A stretch of DNA of 64,000 nt from the NCBI GenBank assembly GCA_029204225.1, contig CM055102.1, positions 46,576,998 through 46,640,997 of the forward strand, in the 5' to 3' direction. Positions 1 to 11,018 of this stretch are shown in pieces. How positions within the stretch are numbered: position 1 is the first letter of the stretch; each line of letters opens with the position of its first letter. Under the pieces are notes generated by a model. The model saw only the letters and a list, made by a program, of their open reading frames with translations, had not been told where the DNA came from and did not search any database. Both the position numbers and the translations under genes were made by a program. Source of the stretch: Diphasiastrum complanatum (Eukaryota > Streptophyta > Lycopodiopsida > Lycopodiales > Lycopodiaceae).

Positions 1-1
1 T

Positions 2-1095
2 AAGAGAGAGCTCACTTGTCCTTACACCCCCCAACAAAATGAAGTGGCCGAGAGGAAAAATAGGAGTCTTTGTGAATGTGCAAAGTCTATAAGACTTGAT
101 TCATCTCTACCCATCACTTTTTGGGGGGAGGCCATAACTTGTGCTAATTACTTATGTAACAGGCTTCCTAGTAGTGCTATTGGCAGGATCTCACCATTTC
201 AAGCTTTGTTGGGCAACAAGCCCAATGTAAAAGATTTTAAAGTGTTTGGATGTATATGTTATGTCTACATTCCTTTGGAAACAAGAAGGAAAGTAGATGC
301 AACTTCTTTCAAAGGAATATTTGTAGGCTATAGTGAAAATAGCAAAGGATATAGGATATTTGATCCTATTTCAAGAAAAGTAAAAGTTAGCAAGGATGTC
401 TTATTTGATGAATCTCAAAGTTACAAGTTGTCTCCAAATGCATCTAATCTTTTAGGTGATGAAGATCTTGCAACACCCGAGGAGGAGCCTCTTGAAAATG
501 ATCTTTTGGAAGATCAAAATCAACTTGCAAAGGAGCCAAGAAGATCCACAAGGAGCAAGGCCGAGGCTTCAACGCTCACATACTTTGAGAAAGGGAAGCA
601 AAAGGAAGACACAACTCCTTCTACCTCTTACTCTTTTCTAACCACAAAGCTTGAAGAGCCATCATGCTATGAAGATGCAAGTAGATGACAAGTTTGGAGA
701 GATGCAATGCAAGTAGAGTTTGATGCTTTGATAGATAATCAAACTTGGAATCTTGTACACCTTCCATATGGGAGGAAGCCACTTGCATGTAAGTGGATCT
801 ATAGATTAAAGTACAATCAAGATGGATCTATAAGTAAGTACAATGCTAGATTGGTTGCTAAGGGGTTTCTTTAAATAAAGGCATAGATTATGAAGAAACA
901 TTTGCTCATGTAGCAAAGCTTGTAACCATTAGATCGATCATTTGTATTGCTACTTTATTCAAGTGGAATCTCTATCAAACGGATGTGACAAATGCTTTCT
1001 GGAATGGCTACTTGGAGGAGGAAATATACATGTTGCAACCCAAGGGCTTCATCAAGGATGGTGAGGAGGACAAGGTAGCGCTATCTTTGGATTGA
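2..1095 (+). pseudogene. Ty1/copia pol fragment: integrase C-terminal part and reverse transcriptase N-terminal part
   Basis: Remnant of a copia polyprotein that enters from the left edge. Frame 2 is open from the first bases. It shows the integrase motif YTPQQNEVAERKNR, then the typical region LCNRLPS and VFGCICYVYIP, then the GKR-like stretch ending SKDVLFDES. An in-frame TGA at 686-688 interrupts it. Beyond it, RT N-terminal sequence is clear: a WRDAMQVEFDAL block, ACKWIYRLKYNQDGSI, NARLVAKGF, then after a frameshift near 870 GIDYEETFAHVAKLVTIRS and a YMLQPKGF block. Similarity stops near 1095, before the YVDD catalytic site. The stop, frameshift and missing RT core make it inactive. Family assignment to Ty1/copia is firm because integrase precedes RT; the lineage is not determined. 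Confidence 0.9.
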
Positions 1096-1096
1096 G

Positions 1097-1909
1097 CTAG
1101 CACTTATCAACAACGTGGCCTTCTCATGTGCATCTCGCGCAGGTCTTCTTCTCACCATTATGTTGTCTCGGTTTATTTCTGCTCTTCCATTTGCCTTCTT
1201 TAACTCCCTTTGACTGCTGCTTTCGATCTTGTCTTTGGTCTAACTTCCTCCTAGGCTTGAAATACTTCTTTTGCTTCTCTTTGTTGTTGTAGAGAGCTTG
1301 ATCAGAGCTATCCTTGTCATCAAGGTATTCGCGGGCTTCCACCTCTTCTCTGATCTCGATTACGGCCTTCTCAAGAGTCATATGTGGATCTTTAGCAAGC
1401 AATATTCAGGTCGTCTGAAACGATCTTGGTAGAGCTCGCAACAGGTATGTGAGCTGCTTTTTTGTTGAGACCGCATTCTATGTTCCAAAGTTCTGTAGTG
1501 AAAGGAACATGTCTTTCATTCTTCTGATGAAGGAGATGAGGCCTTTACCATCCCATCTCAGATTGGTCAGCTAATCTTCAAGAAGCATAATTTGGCTTCG
1601 TGACTTCGTTTGAAATTTAGTCAGCAAAGTATCCCACATTTGTCTCGCATTGGAGAGTGTGGCTAGATCAAGCGTCAAGTTGTCTTTGATGGAGGAAGAT
1701 AGGACGACTATTGCCTTGTCGTTTCTTTCTCTCCATTCCCGTAGCTCTTTGCTAATGGTTGTGGGCCTCTCTTCTGTGCCATCACCCCAGGGCCATAGAC
1801 CTTCTCCTTTCAGTATGAGAGAAGTCTTCACCTTCCATGCTAGGAAGTTTGATCTTGAGGAGTCAAGGATCGTGCAGATCTTTGATTGAATGTTGCTAAT
1901 GGATGCCAT
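1097..1909 (-). pseudogene. Ty1/copia gag remnant with a disrupted zinc knuckle
   Basis: The ATG at 1909 lies 42 nt past a primer-binding site on the same strand, as expected for a gag start. The first ~113 residues resemble copia-type gag (UBN2-like): LAWKVKTSLILKG near the N-terminus, then WRERNDKAIVVLSSSI and ARQMWDTLLTKFQ. A stop follows EDQL-like sequence near 1571; the frame continues downstream with frameshifts to a basic, lysine-rich segment (1124-1402). At the C-terminus a CX2CX4HX4C zinc knuckle is visible (CARCT, stop, EGHVVDKC), so the knuckle itself contains a premature stop. No pol follows on this strand; the plus-strand copia fragment abuts it at 1095. Decayed gag of a partial insertion. 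Confidence 0.8.
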
Positions 1910-1951
1910 AGCCTAAAGGAATCAGGTAGGGCTCTGATAGGGCTGAAGGAT

Positions 1952-1964
1952 GGCTCTGATACCA
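1952..1964 (-). other. Primer-binding site of a minus-strand copia element
   Basis: On the minus strand the site reads TGGTATCAGAGCC, the standard plant site complementary to the 3' end of initiator tRNA-Met. It follows a GAACA end that would close a 5' LTR at 1966. Two partial copies of the motif lie beside it (near 1930 and 1985). Confidence 0.85.
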
Positions 1965-2039
1965 CTGTTCAGAATCAAACGCCCCCTGATACCACTGATA
2001 GGAAGTTGGGTTCTCGGGTTGAACCGGAGATGAAGGCCG

Positions 2040-2420
2040 GATAGAGCCGACTTGGCAGCCTTCGCATTTTTCCGGAAGGCATTTGGAGATAGTGTTGCTT
2101 TTTCCAAGAGGTAAAAAACCCTGACAGTGTCACTTTTTTCCGAAGGTCGAAAAATTCGATAGGCCTAAAAAACATTTTCTAAGGCGTTTGGAGACAGTGT
2201 CGCTTTTTTTCGAAATGCGAAAAATGTGACAGTAGGCTAGAAAATATTTCTAAGGCATTTACAAGACAATGTCGTATTTTTTCGAAATGCGAGAGAAATG
2301 CGACAGTGTCGCTTTTTCCCGAAGGGCAAAAAACCCAACAATGTCGCTTTTTTCCAAAGGTCGAAAAATGCTATAGTAGGCCAGAAAGTATCGCATTTTT
2401 CGAAAAATGCGATAGTGTCG
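2040..2420. repeat. Degenerate palindrome-rich tandem repeat, probably inside a 5' LTR
   Basis: About five or six degenerate copies of a roughly 65-75 bp unit are seen. Each carries forms of GTGTCGCTTTTTTCCGAA and AAAAATGCGACA, with repeated GGCATTTGGAGACAGTGTCG and TAGGCCAGAAA segments. Positions 2389-2414 form a perfect 26-bp palindrome (arm TATCGCATTTTT, centre CG). The block lies just upstream, on the minus strand, of the primer-binding site at 1952-1964, so it probably belongs to that element's LTR. The outer LTR end was not fixed. Confidence 0.6.
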
Positions 2421-2591
2421 GGACTGTTGGCCAGAATTATTTCCTAAGTGTTTTTGACTTAGTAATGTATTTTCCTTATGACCAAAACTTGCGATCTGTG
2501 CGATGAAACAATTCAAAAAATGCAGACTGTGTGAAACCTAGTTCAAAATGCAACAATCAGGAAAAACAGCAAGGAAAGACTAAGAAAAATA

Positions 2592-2855
2592 CTAAGGCTT
2601 TGTAGGATAGAAACTTTTAGTTTCGTCAATTTGTGTGTCTGATATGTTGAAGATAATCAACGCGAAAGCCTTTCCATCTTTTAGCTTCCATCGAGAGATT
2701 GCAGTGTCGTCGGCTTCGAGTCTTGCCTTTGCACCTATGACAACATCATACAACTCCCTAGCCATTAACACAATTTTCATCTTAAATTTCCACAGATGGT
2801 GATTGTCTCCATCGAGCTTGTCCACGATGGGACTGGCTTTCCCTTGGGAATCCAT
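2592..2855 (-). pseudogene. Ty1/copia gag N-terminal fragment
   Basis: The 87-codon frame starts MDSQGKASPIVDKLDGDNHHLW and continues KFKMKIVLMARELYDVV, the N-terminal pattern of copia gag proteins (a DG-N-W-K motif near residue 15). It differs from the gag at 1097-1909. A primer-binding-like site and a 994-bp LTR lie upstream on the same strand. The frame ends after DETK at about 2605, where similarity is lost and another element's sequence begins, so it is truncated. Confidence 0.75.
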
Positions 2856-3050
2856 GTGGAAGTTAGTCTAAGTGACAGTATTAACTATCAATGACTTAAG
2901 AATGAAAATCTAATGTTATTTAGAGAACAAAAATTAACAATTCTATCGGTTAATAGAATCAAATTCAGTGGAAATCTTATCAGGTTATAAAAATAGCTCT
3001 GAAATGAAACTACTTTTGATACAATGTAAGTATCAAATTAGGAATTAGAT

Positions 3051-3064
3051 GAGCTCTAATACCA
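3051..3064 (-). other. Primer-binding site (variant) next to a 994-bp LTR
   Basis: The minus strand reads TGGTATTAGAGCTC directly after the LTR end CTAGCA at 3065. It is a one-base variant of the initiator-tRNA-Met site. The gag ATG at 2855 follows about 200 nt downstream. Confidence 0.7.
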
Positions 3065-4058
3065 TGCTAGGTAAGTGGAGGTGGAATAGCAGAGTCTGAC
3101 AACTTGGACTGGTCAAACAATCGGATCAGAACGATTCTACTGCTGCATGGAGGCCTGGTCGACTAATTCCCTTGGTGCGTGCACTACTACTATAATAGGT
3201 GAACACAAAGTATAATAGAGCTTAGTTACACAGTTGTTTTGCTGAAGCGGAAGAGCAGACAATTAGACAAAGCAATAAGAAAGTCAGATAGGAAGACGAA
3301 GTAGCTTAATCATACAATTCTGACAAGTGTATAGAAATACAAGTCAAATTGATGCTATGAGCACAAGACAACAGCGGACAAAACCGCATGCTCAAAAAAC
3401 TAACTTCATTCTGTAAAAGCTATGAGCTTATTCCTGACAATCAGTCTGAAGGAAAGAATCGATGCATGAAAGCATCTACAGTATTTGTCTCATTAACGCC
3501 TTGCTAATTAGATTACAATGGTCATCTATATACAATTTACATTTGAGCAGATGAGTTTACAATGAAGATGGCGTGGAGCCGTTGTGCCATCTGGAGGAGA
3601 TCATGGTTGCTGCTGTCATTGTCCAAGTCATTGCACAGTACAAGAAGTGCGTGAGAAGGTTTCAACTATTCGAAATCAAGCTAGTCGCTGTCGTGGCCAT
3701 GGAGTAGTCGATAAGTCGATTTGTCGGACAAGTCGGGTTTTCCCGATATGTCGGTTGAGTCGACAAGTCAGACTCCTCGATAAGTCAGCCTAGTTGGGCT
3801 TCCCCAATAAGTCGGCCAACTCCGATAAATCGGGTGCCATTGTCTTGCCTGGCCTTAGTAATAGAGTATTTTTGCAAATTGTGCGACAATGCATGTAAAA
3901 CTACAGCGATATGAATGGAACTAGACTAACATGGGATTCAGGAGAGTAGAAGAGATAAATCCAACATGGTATTGTCCTTGTTTATACAACAGTAGTAGCA
4001 TACAGTCCTTCACACGTGTGGATTCAAGTACAACAAGAAAATAAAAAATATCCCATCA
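3065..4058 (-). repeat. LTR of a copia-type element (994 bp)
   Basis: Read on the minus strand it starts TGATGGGATA at 4058 and ends CTAGCA at 3065, the normal TG...CA ends. A purine-rich tract lies just before it (4059-4078) and a primer-binding site just after it (3051-3064). Inside, 3700-3832 carries repeated AAGTCGG / ATAAGTCG words with GTCGAC palindromes. No second copy was seen in the window. Having a polypurine tract on one side and a primer site on the other is unusual for a single LTR. Confidence 0.65.
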
Positions 4059-4078
4059 CTTCATGCCCCCTTTTAAAA
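4059..4078 (-). other. Polypurine tract of a minus-strand LTR element
   Basis: The minus strand reads TTTTAAAAGGGGGCATGAAG immediately before the TG of the LTR at 4058. The A-then-G run matches a plus-strand primer for retrotransposon DNA synthesis. Position and composition are the only evidence. Confidence 0.55.
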
Positions 4079-4099
4079 TAAATTATTCAATTTTTTATA

Positions 4100-4750
4100 A
4101 AAATTAGTTGGAGAGATGATATATGAAAATATCTAAATTCATGAAAAATCAGTATTAAGTGCCTTTCACAAAGGATTCACTCTATTACAACCAGGATTGA
4201 CAATCATTCATAAAAATAACTTCATGTTGAAAGGAATCATATGAAGCCAATTTGATGTCTAGTATCTGAGAATTTACTGAGAAGTAAGGCTTTAAGAAAG
4301 CGAAATAGCTTTAAGGGTTTCCAATTTTATAAATAATAAAGTACGCATTTGGGATCTGGACTAAACCTCATAATTTCACAAACTACTCATAACATTTGAC
4401 CAATGATTTTAGATTGACATCCGATAATTATTGAAGCTTGTTAATCAGATCCTTAAGATCCTCAAAACTCCCTTTCGGAACTATTGATGTCCCATACCAA
4501 CCAGCTTTTCTTCCAAAAATATCCTAACCCCTTGATTTGACTTTTTTAGAGATCCTAATGATCCATCTAGCTGTCCTATAATCCTTATAGGAGAAGTATC
4601 ATTCACTACCAAAAATTGGAGAATCCATTTATTTGGATGTCTGATATGCCATTCAGATGGATATAGCCATACATGAAATTTGTGATTTAACAAGAAGTAT
4701 CGATGTGGTTCATTAACACATTAACAACTCTTCTTGTCTAGTGATAAGCT
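4100..4750. repeat. Noncoding repeat family shared with 63.2-63.95 kb
   Basis: This AT-rich, noncoding stretch shares several blocks in the same order and orientation with 63200-63950: AAGGGTTTCCAATTT, an ACCAATGRTTTTA block, CATTGATGTCCCATACCA followed by CAGTTTTC/CAGCTTTTC, a TGACCATCCTATA-like block and TGTGATTTAACRAGAA. The copies are clearly related but diverged. Both look like 3' noncoding internal DNA of LTR elements. Confidence 0.6.
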
Positions 4751-5028
4751 TATGAATTCCTACTGATTTGAGACATTTATTTCCAAGGATAAGCGTTTGT
4801 CACCACTAACATGTCCAATGTGATCCATGTATTCTACTTCTCTCATATGATTACATCCCAAACCTGTGAATAATCTCATGGTTGCGAAGATATTTGTTAT
4901 GTATTCAACTAAATGAATTCTAATTTAACTTGATTTCTAGTTGGTACTATGCAATTACTCCCAAGTATTTCCAAAAAAACATAACTGCAAAAGACAATTT
5001 CAAAGCACACATACTACTCTTGATGTTC

Positions 5029-5033
5029 CCACT
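5029..5033 (+). other. Target-site duplication of element A, 5' side (CCACT)
   Basis: CCACT directly precedes the TGTTAG start of the LTR at 5034. The same five bases, read on the minus strand, directly follow the other LTR's end at 48600. A perfect 5-bp match at both outer ends indicates one insertion event whose halves are now 43 kb apart and inverted. Confidence 0.75.
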
Positions 5034-6190
5034 TGTTAGCATATTTCAGAGAATCCCCAGATGTTGAGCCAAGTTGAAACACAGAGCATTTCTCACCCAA
5101 GACTGAGGAGGTCTCAGAAGGAGAAGAGCAGGAAGAAACTAAGAGCCGAGCATGAGAGCCGAGGATTACTAGATAGGATTACAAATTACTTCTATGTGAG
5201 CTTACATGGTGAATCCTAGAGAAGGAACGGCCATGTAGGAGCTAGTAACATTCCTAGGCAATGTAAATATATGTAGACCTCTCTTAAATAAATTAGAGTA
5301 AGCCACCTTTTGATGGTGACCTCTAGTGGAAGGGCTATTTTCACTTGTAATTTCTAAATTAGCGGAATTTCCACTTAGGTTCCACACGGGCAGCCCTCTT
5401 GCTTATTTAAGGCCCCCCTCTCTTGTGAGAGAGCTTTTATTGTATTGTCATTTCTCTTGTATGAATCAAGAAGATCCTCCACGAGTTATTGGCAATTGAG
5501 AAGCTCCCGTGGCTATTGTCTTGAGTGAAATTCCTATGAACATGCTTTGATTTCCTTGTTGTGGTTGTGGATTGATTAGATTTCCTGCTTTCTTTATTGC
5601 AATGTGGAATATAGATGTGGATTAGCTTTCTTGTTTCTTGATTTTGTAATGTTCAGCATCCAAGTAAACTAAATAGGCTGAGATTGTGGATCAGATCTTG
5701 CATATTCACTAACAATCCTGTCCTTGATTGTTCTTGGACATTCCAAGCATCAAGAGAGGTGTGTTTCTTGATTCTTGGGATGCTAGAATGTTGTTGTTAG
5801 CTTTCTTGATTCTTGTTTTTGTTGTGTAGATTAATCTTGATGTTGTATTGTTCCCTGATCTCTTAGAGTAGTTTAGTAGACAGATTTGTAGATTGCTCTC
5901 TAATTCAAAACGCTAATCTGTTGAGCAAGGATTGGTTACATGGCTTGTAAATGCATGTAGCTGGAGTGAATTAAACTGTTTCATCCCACTGACATGCTGG
6001 GAATACAAATGTTGAACTGACAGACGATCTACTTGGAAACAGTTCTAAACTAGAGGACCTAACTAAAAAGAACTGAGTTCTGGAAATGGGCAGAATATCC
6101 GTTTCCAGAGCGGAAACCACCCAAGAGGAAGACATAACGAAGTAAGAAGAGAAAAAAATCGTGTTCACAAGTTCTGGCTGGAATCCAAAG
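5034..6190 (+). repeat. 5' LTR of element A (about 1.15 kb)
   Basis: Starts TGTTAGCATATTTC. It is similar along its whole length to the reverse complement of 48600-49750, sharing for example GAGAATCCCCAGATG, ACACAGAGCATTTCTCACCC and GGAACGGCCATGTAGGAGC. A TATTTAAGG box at 5404-5412, followed by a pyrimidine-rich stretch, is the likely promoter and sets the sense direction. The 3' end is uncertain: the copies agree to GGCTGGAAT near 6184 and then diverge. No standard primer-binding site was found after it. The copies differ at several percent of positions by eye. Confidence 0.8.
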
Positions 6191-6625
6191 TTTACATCTC
6201 AACCGAAACATTCTGTCAAATCTCGACCGAAGACTTCCGTCACGATCTCAACTGAGGGCATTCCTTCAGATCTCGACCGAACCCTTTTGTCACGATCTCA
6301 ACCAAGTTCTTTCATTGAAATCTCAATCGAGGTCATTTGTTCAAATCTCAACTGAGGTCATTTGTTCAAATATCAACCGAGGGCATTTGTCACGATCTCG
6401 ACCGAGTGTTTTCTATCAGATCTCAACCGAGGGCATTTGTCACGATCTCGACCGAGTGTCTTCTATTAGATCTCAACCAACACTATATATCAAATCTCAA
6501 CCGACAATATACATCAGATCTCAACTGACACTATATATTAAATCTCAACCGACAATATACATCAGATCTCAACTGGCACTATATATCAAATCCCAACCAA
6601 CACAATATATCAAATCTCATAAAGT
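6170..6625 (+). repeat. 25-bp tandem array of element A, 5' copy
   Basis: Roughly 17-18 degenerate copies of a 25-bp unit with core ATCTCRACCGA; example units begin ATCTCAACCGAGGGC and ATCTCGACCGAGTGT. Spacing of exactly 25 bp is seen in the best-kept units (6370-6480). The last units drift to ACACTATATATCAA forms. Because 25 is not a multiple of three, the array is open in several frames by chance and is not a protein-coding repeat. The same unit, inverted, forms arrays at 56.5-57.9 kb. Confidence 0.85.
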
Positions 6626-7322
6626 ACAAAAATCCTGATCAGATATGATGACATCAGCGGAAGAGCGTTAGGACGTGCCTAAACCATCTTTTAGTTATAG
6701 ATTGTTTAGTCTATCTAATATGGTGTGCTAATTTGAGTGTATAAGATACATACAGTAGCAGAAAGAAAACATACAGAATACAAAAAGAAGTTCGCTTGTG
6801 AGCGAGACAATTTTTGTAAGTGAATCAGCAGATCCAAGAAGTCCGCTAGTAAGCGAGACACTACTCATGAGAGAATGTATTGTCTCTCACACCAATGCGC
6901 TGTGTGGGTCTGTCATTCGACGCTTGAAATCAAGAGAATCAATAGATGATATTGTAGCTATTACGCATATATCACTCTTATTTTGTCTGATCTTGAATGA
7001 ATTATTGTCTACTATCACTTGTGTATCTCATTCACTTGTTTTATCTATTCCGCACATTGGTTCAGTTTTGTTGAATACTGTATTACTCTATAACATAGAT
7101 CAGCAGTGTCTGTCTACTTTCTGGAGGATTGTAGGAATGATATAGCAGGCAGTGACCAGCAATCATATCTGAAATCCATCCGAATTCATTTCGTTCGCAA
7201 TTAATTTGATTTCGCTTTAGCAATGTCAATATCAGAGCTCGTTCAAGTTTCGTCTCGCTTCGCTTCGTTTCGTCCAGTTTCGTTTCGTTTTGTTTCATTT
7301 CGTTGCAGATACCGATTGACAG
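6626..7322 (+). other. Noncoding spacer of element A
   Basis: No gag, protease or RNA gene was recognised. Positions 7240-7312 are a low-complexity run of TTTCG/CTTCG-type pentamers. A 115-codon frame at 6798-7145 resembles nothing known and is probably chance. It lies where gag and protease would be expected. Confidence 0.5.
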
Positions 7323-8299
7323 TTGCAATCTGCGATCAACGATTTTTCGCACCAGTCTGGTAGTGCCTCAACGCAAATGATTCCCAAAGTTCCTGAAAAC
7401 TTTGTAAAATCACCTTTTGATCTCCCACAAAAGTTAAAAGACTTCACCTTGGATGACGTCGTTATCCAATTACCACAGCCACATCAGGAACCCACACCAA
7501 GTTCTCACTCCTTTGAAGGACCCGTTAAAACAATCTCGTTAAACCTTAAAGATCCTGACGAGGAGATGGATCGAATAGTTCATGTTGGTGCACACCTTTC
7601 GTCAGATCAACTTTCTGATCTGGAAACTTTACTTCGCAAATACAGGGATGTATTTGCATGGAATTATACTGAAATAAAAGGGATCCCGCCTAAAGTAGCG
7701 GTTCATACTATTCTTTTAGAAGAAAATGCTAAGCCTATTCAGGCTAAGCCGTACCGAAGTAACTCTGTTTATCGTGGATCGATAAAGATATTAAAAAATT
7801 GCTGGATGCTGGATTCATCTATGAAGTCCAACATATTGATTGGGTATCGCCCATTGTGGTCGTATCTGTGTTGATCTAAAAAATCTTAATGCGGTTACGA
7901 AAAAAGACCATTTTCCCTTACCCTTAACTACACAAATCCTTGAGGAAATGGCGGGAGCTGAAGCTTTCAGCTACTTGGATGGGTTTAGTGGCTATTTTTT
8001 GGTACAAATTGCTCCAGAAGATAAACACAAAACCGCGTTTGCAACAGAGTACGGGGTCTATGCTTACAATGTAATGCCTTTTGGCCTATGTAATGCACCT
8101 TCTACCTTTCAACGCGTCATGCAAATGGCGTTTCAGGATTTGTTACATCAGATCGTCGAAATTTATCTCGACGATGTGGGTGTACATTCTTCAACTAACA
8201 AGCACCTCGAAGCATTAGAAAAAATCTACATTCGTTGCCGTAGGTTTGGAATTCACTCAACCCTGATAAGTGTCAAATCTGGGTCACCCATGGGGTGGT
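7323..8299 (+). pseudogene. Ty3/gypsy reverse transcriptase, 5' part (element A pol)
   Basis: The first frame (to about 7770) shows the pre-RT linker with KYRDVFAWNYTEIKGIPP and VAVHTILLEENAKPIQAKPYR. A frameshift and small deletion follow around 7770-7860, removing the usual VPKKNGK block. The second frame continues ICVDLKNLNAVTKKDHFPLP, SYLDGFSGYFLVQIAPED, KTAFATEYGVYAYNVMPFGL, CNAPSTFQRVMQ and the catalytic IYLDDVGVHS. A second frameshift near 8250 moves into NPDKCQIWVTHGVV, where the sequence stops at the LTR of element B. The next residues of the same protein (LGHIISKDG) start at 60121 on the minus strand. Lesions make it inactive. The Ty3/gypsy assignment is firm; the lineage is not. 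Confidence 0.9.
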
Positions 8300-8702
8300 T
8301 GTTACGGCCATATTCAGTTAAGGACCTGGAATAGTCCTAATATGGTAGACCGGCCCTCCAATATTCGAGTTTATTGGTCACGCCTAGATTTTATTCCAAG
8401 TCAAGGACTGTTGGTGACTACTGACCTTGAGAGGACCCAGACACTCTAATTGTGACATATGGAGTAGTGCATGTGGGTGTGACTGATATAGGCAGGAGGT
8501 ATGCATGAAGAGTTGTGACCTTTTTATAGTTGACCTGCATGGGAATTACATGTGCTCATGCAAAGGATCCTACTCTCTATTAATTGAGGTAGTGATTATT
8601 CCGTCGACAACTTGGTATAGGTTTGGTTGGGTGGTTTTGCTCCACAATCTCTCTTGTGTTTTCCTATCCTCATTTTAGGGGTTTTCCCTAATGGTCTTTA
8701 CA
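8300..8702 (+). repeat. 5' LTR of element B (403 bp)
   Basis: Starts TGTTACGGCC and ends GGTCTTTACA. It is a near-identical partner of the reverse complement of 60122-60524, also 403 bp. The preceding five bases (8295-8299, GTGGT) resemble the GTAGT after the partner LTR, a duplication with one mismatch. It interrupts the gypsy RT frame of element A. Confidence 0.9.
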
Positions 8703-10071
8703 TTGGTATTTGAGCCCAACTAAGATGCAATTTTGGATGGGATGGAAAGAAGTTTTACATCAAATTGGAATTGGAACGCACTTGGATTCACATCTCGGTG
8801 AGTGCTGTTTTTCAAGGGAAATTGAGTTTGGATTCTCTAATTCTTGTGAAAAGCATGGAATCAAACTGGGTGGTAGAGTGCACTTCTCCTTGTTTGATTT
8901 TGTTAGAGATGCTGTGAATTAGTGTGGAATTCAATCTTATTTTCTGAAGCCTTGAAAATTTCCCGTTTGAAGTAGAATGATCTGCATGTGTAGATCCACT
9001 TTCTTGATCAAATCTGTTTTTCTAGATGAATGATTTGCATGAGTCCATAACGGTTTGGACAATTTGATTCAGATTTGGCAGCAAGATGTTTATTGATAGA
9101 TTGACAAGGAATCAATTTATCCTGATGGAATAGATTGACTGTTGCTATAAATCTCGAATTTATGGTTTGCATGTGAGGATTTAAGGTTTTTCTAGACTAA
9201 TCCTCTTGTGTTTCTTACAAACTGAAAACTAAAAACATGAAATGGATTTGGGAATTGAAGATTCTCTAGAATAACATATTAGGATTTGGAAAAAGTGTTG
9301 CATGCAGTTGAGACCCTGTGAAACCATTTTTGGTTGGTGATTGCTGACGGTTGAAAGAGTTTAGAACTGTAAAATATACAGTAACTCTTTCTCTTTTCTT
9401 TGGGTCACTGATATGGATTTTTAAACCTCTAAAAAATCGGATTTTTTGAATAGGTTGATATCTGCTCAGTCCAAAGAGAGGCTGATGAAGGTCGCAATAC
9501 TGTTAGCAAACCTGTGTGGAAGAGGAAGGTAGCCCTGTTCTTTGACCCCTGTGTACACAAGTCTGGAATCCTCCCTTTAAAATCGTTCTTAACCATTCAG
9601 GAATTTCTGGACAGCCGTTGTTAATGTTAGTCTGTTGAAGACTTCTTTGGAAGTCATATCCCTTATGTGGATTGACCTGGAGCAGACAGAAACAATTAAC
9701 TACTGTTAGATGATAGGTTGAACTTTTGGGATGATTGCATGTGTCAGGCTCTGCTCAGAATTTTGGTTTTGAATGTTTGGTCAAGAAGAGTGAAAGCATG
9801 CTCAAAACTATATGCATCAGATCAGATTGCTGACTGGAAACGGACCTGTTTCCCAGTGAAGGTTGCATTGTGTAGATGCAGTAGATGTAGCTAATCGCAT
9901 TTGTTGTGGAAGCCCTTTTTGACAGCTGTAGTTAGAAACTGGCTGTTTCTGAGATCACTGACTCGGTGGATCCTGAAGCCGATGTAGGCCGACTTTGTGG
10001 ATCAGAGTGTGCAGCGAGAGCGAGGTTGAACCTTCTCGAAACCCTGTATCTATGGAGATCCCTCTCTTGAA

Positions 10072-10114
<43 letters not shown>

Positions 10115-10871
10115 GAGGTCGCGGTTGGGCAGCCACCCTTTTTTGGGGAGATGTCGGCTGGAAAAGTTCATACCTAAATTCTTTTAGGTTATGAGAGCCT
10201 TGTAAGATTTTTATCTTAAATATGATTTTTGGGTAATTGTGGGACCGCAATTTTTTGTAATTGCATGAGTGTGCATGCTGGTCAACCGAGGTTTTAAGAG
10301 CTTGACCAGTAGTAACTTCAAAAATGGTTCCAAAAGTAATTTTAGAAACTCGAAAAATTTGAGTTACTAGCTTATTGTGAGAGGAATTTCGATTCCTTTG
10401 GGCATGCGTGTCAATGCAGTAAACTCGGTTTCAGGATATGTTTTCCGGGAAGAGGTAGAAAGAATTTAGTTTTTCTTCTCTGTGGACAATATGCATGTAT
10501 AAAGTCCTTATCAACTTGAGAGTCACCTATAAGCATAGTTTTTTGAGAACTTAATACCGATGTTTTTGTGTCAAGCTGTATCAATCGGTTTGAATTTTTT
10601 CTAAATCGATCTTGACAAAATAATAGTATTAGTACTGTTCTCAGGCAAGTACCCAGTTTGTGGGAATTTTGGGTTCCTGGTACTGTGCTTTTATCGGTTT
10701 AACTTTGGAATAGCAATATTCCCAGTTAATTGAGTTAAATGATATTTTCTATTCTTTCTTTTGGACTCGGTGTGCACCGATAGGCTTATCTTAAATGATT
10801 TTGATTGTTAAGATTGGGCAAATTAAAAGCTTTTCAGATACTTGTTAAAGTGAATAAATGGTGTTGATGAA
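8703..10871 (+). other. Element B internal leader, noncoding
   Basis: A primer-binding-like site TGGTATTTGAGCCC sits at 8704-8717, right after the LTR; it differs from the usual site at two bases near the middle. Then 2.1 kb follow without a gag frame, so gag is deleted or unrecognisable. A (TC)19 microsatellite is at 10075-10112. Otherwise nothing was recognised. Confidence 0.65.
10075..10112 (+). repeat. (TC)n microsatellite
   Basis: About 19 uninterrupted TC units, flanked by CTTGAAAGA and GCGAGG. It produces the spurious long frames seen on both strands here. Confidence 0.95.
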
Positions 10872-11018
10872 CAAATTTCAAATGATGCCTTTGTTATGTC
10901 ATCATGCTTGCTGGCTAATCATGGAGATATTAATCCTTGGTGGATTGATAGTGGAGCTACATCACATATGACATTTCATAAGGAGCATTATTCATCATTG
11001 ATGGCATTTGAAATGTAG
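10872..11018 (+). pseudogene. Ty1/copia protease fragment (element B)
   Basis: A short frame contains PWWIDSGATSHMTFHKEHYS, the copia aspartic-protease active site (D-S-G-A in WIDSGATSHM), and ends at a TAG at 11016. This identifies element B as Ty1/copia. A less clear region continues to about 11.5 kb. Integrase and RT of B are not seen on this side. The inversion or assembly junction proposed below should lie between here and about 15 kb. Confidence 0.75.

Larger units (their letters stand above)
5034..8299 (+). mobile_element. Element A, 5' half: Ty3/gypsy-type LTR element cut inside pol
   Basis: Contains in order the 5' LTR (5034 to about 6190), a 25-bp tandem array (6170-6625), an unassigned spacer and a gypsy reverse-transcriptase frame that stops at 8299 against the LTR of element B. 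The matching 3' half lies at 60121-48600 on the minus strand. No gag or protease was recognised between the LTR and RT, so this part is either deleted or non-autonomous. The continuation of one reading frame and the shared CCACT duplication link the halves. Confidence 0.75.

Noticed and set aside
6315-6638. A 107-codon repetitive protein in the 25-bp array
   Set aside because: The 25-bp period is not a multiple of three and several frames are open, so the frame is a by-product of the repeat.
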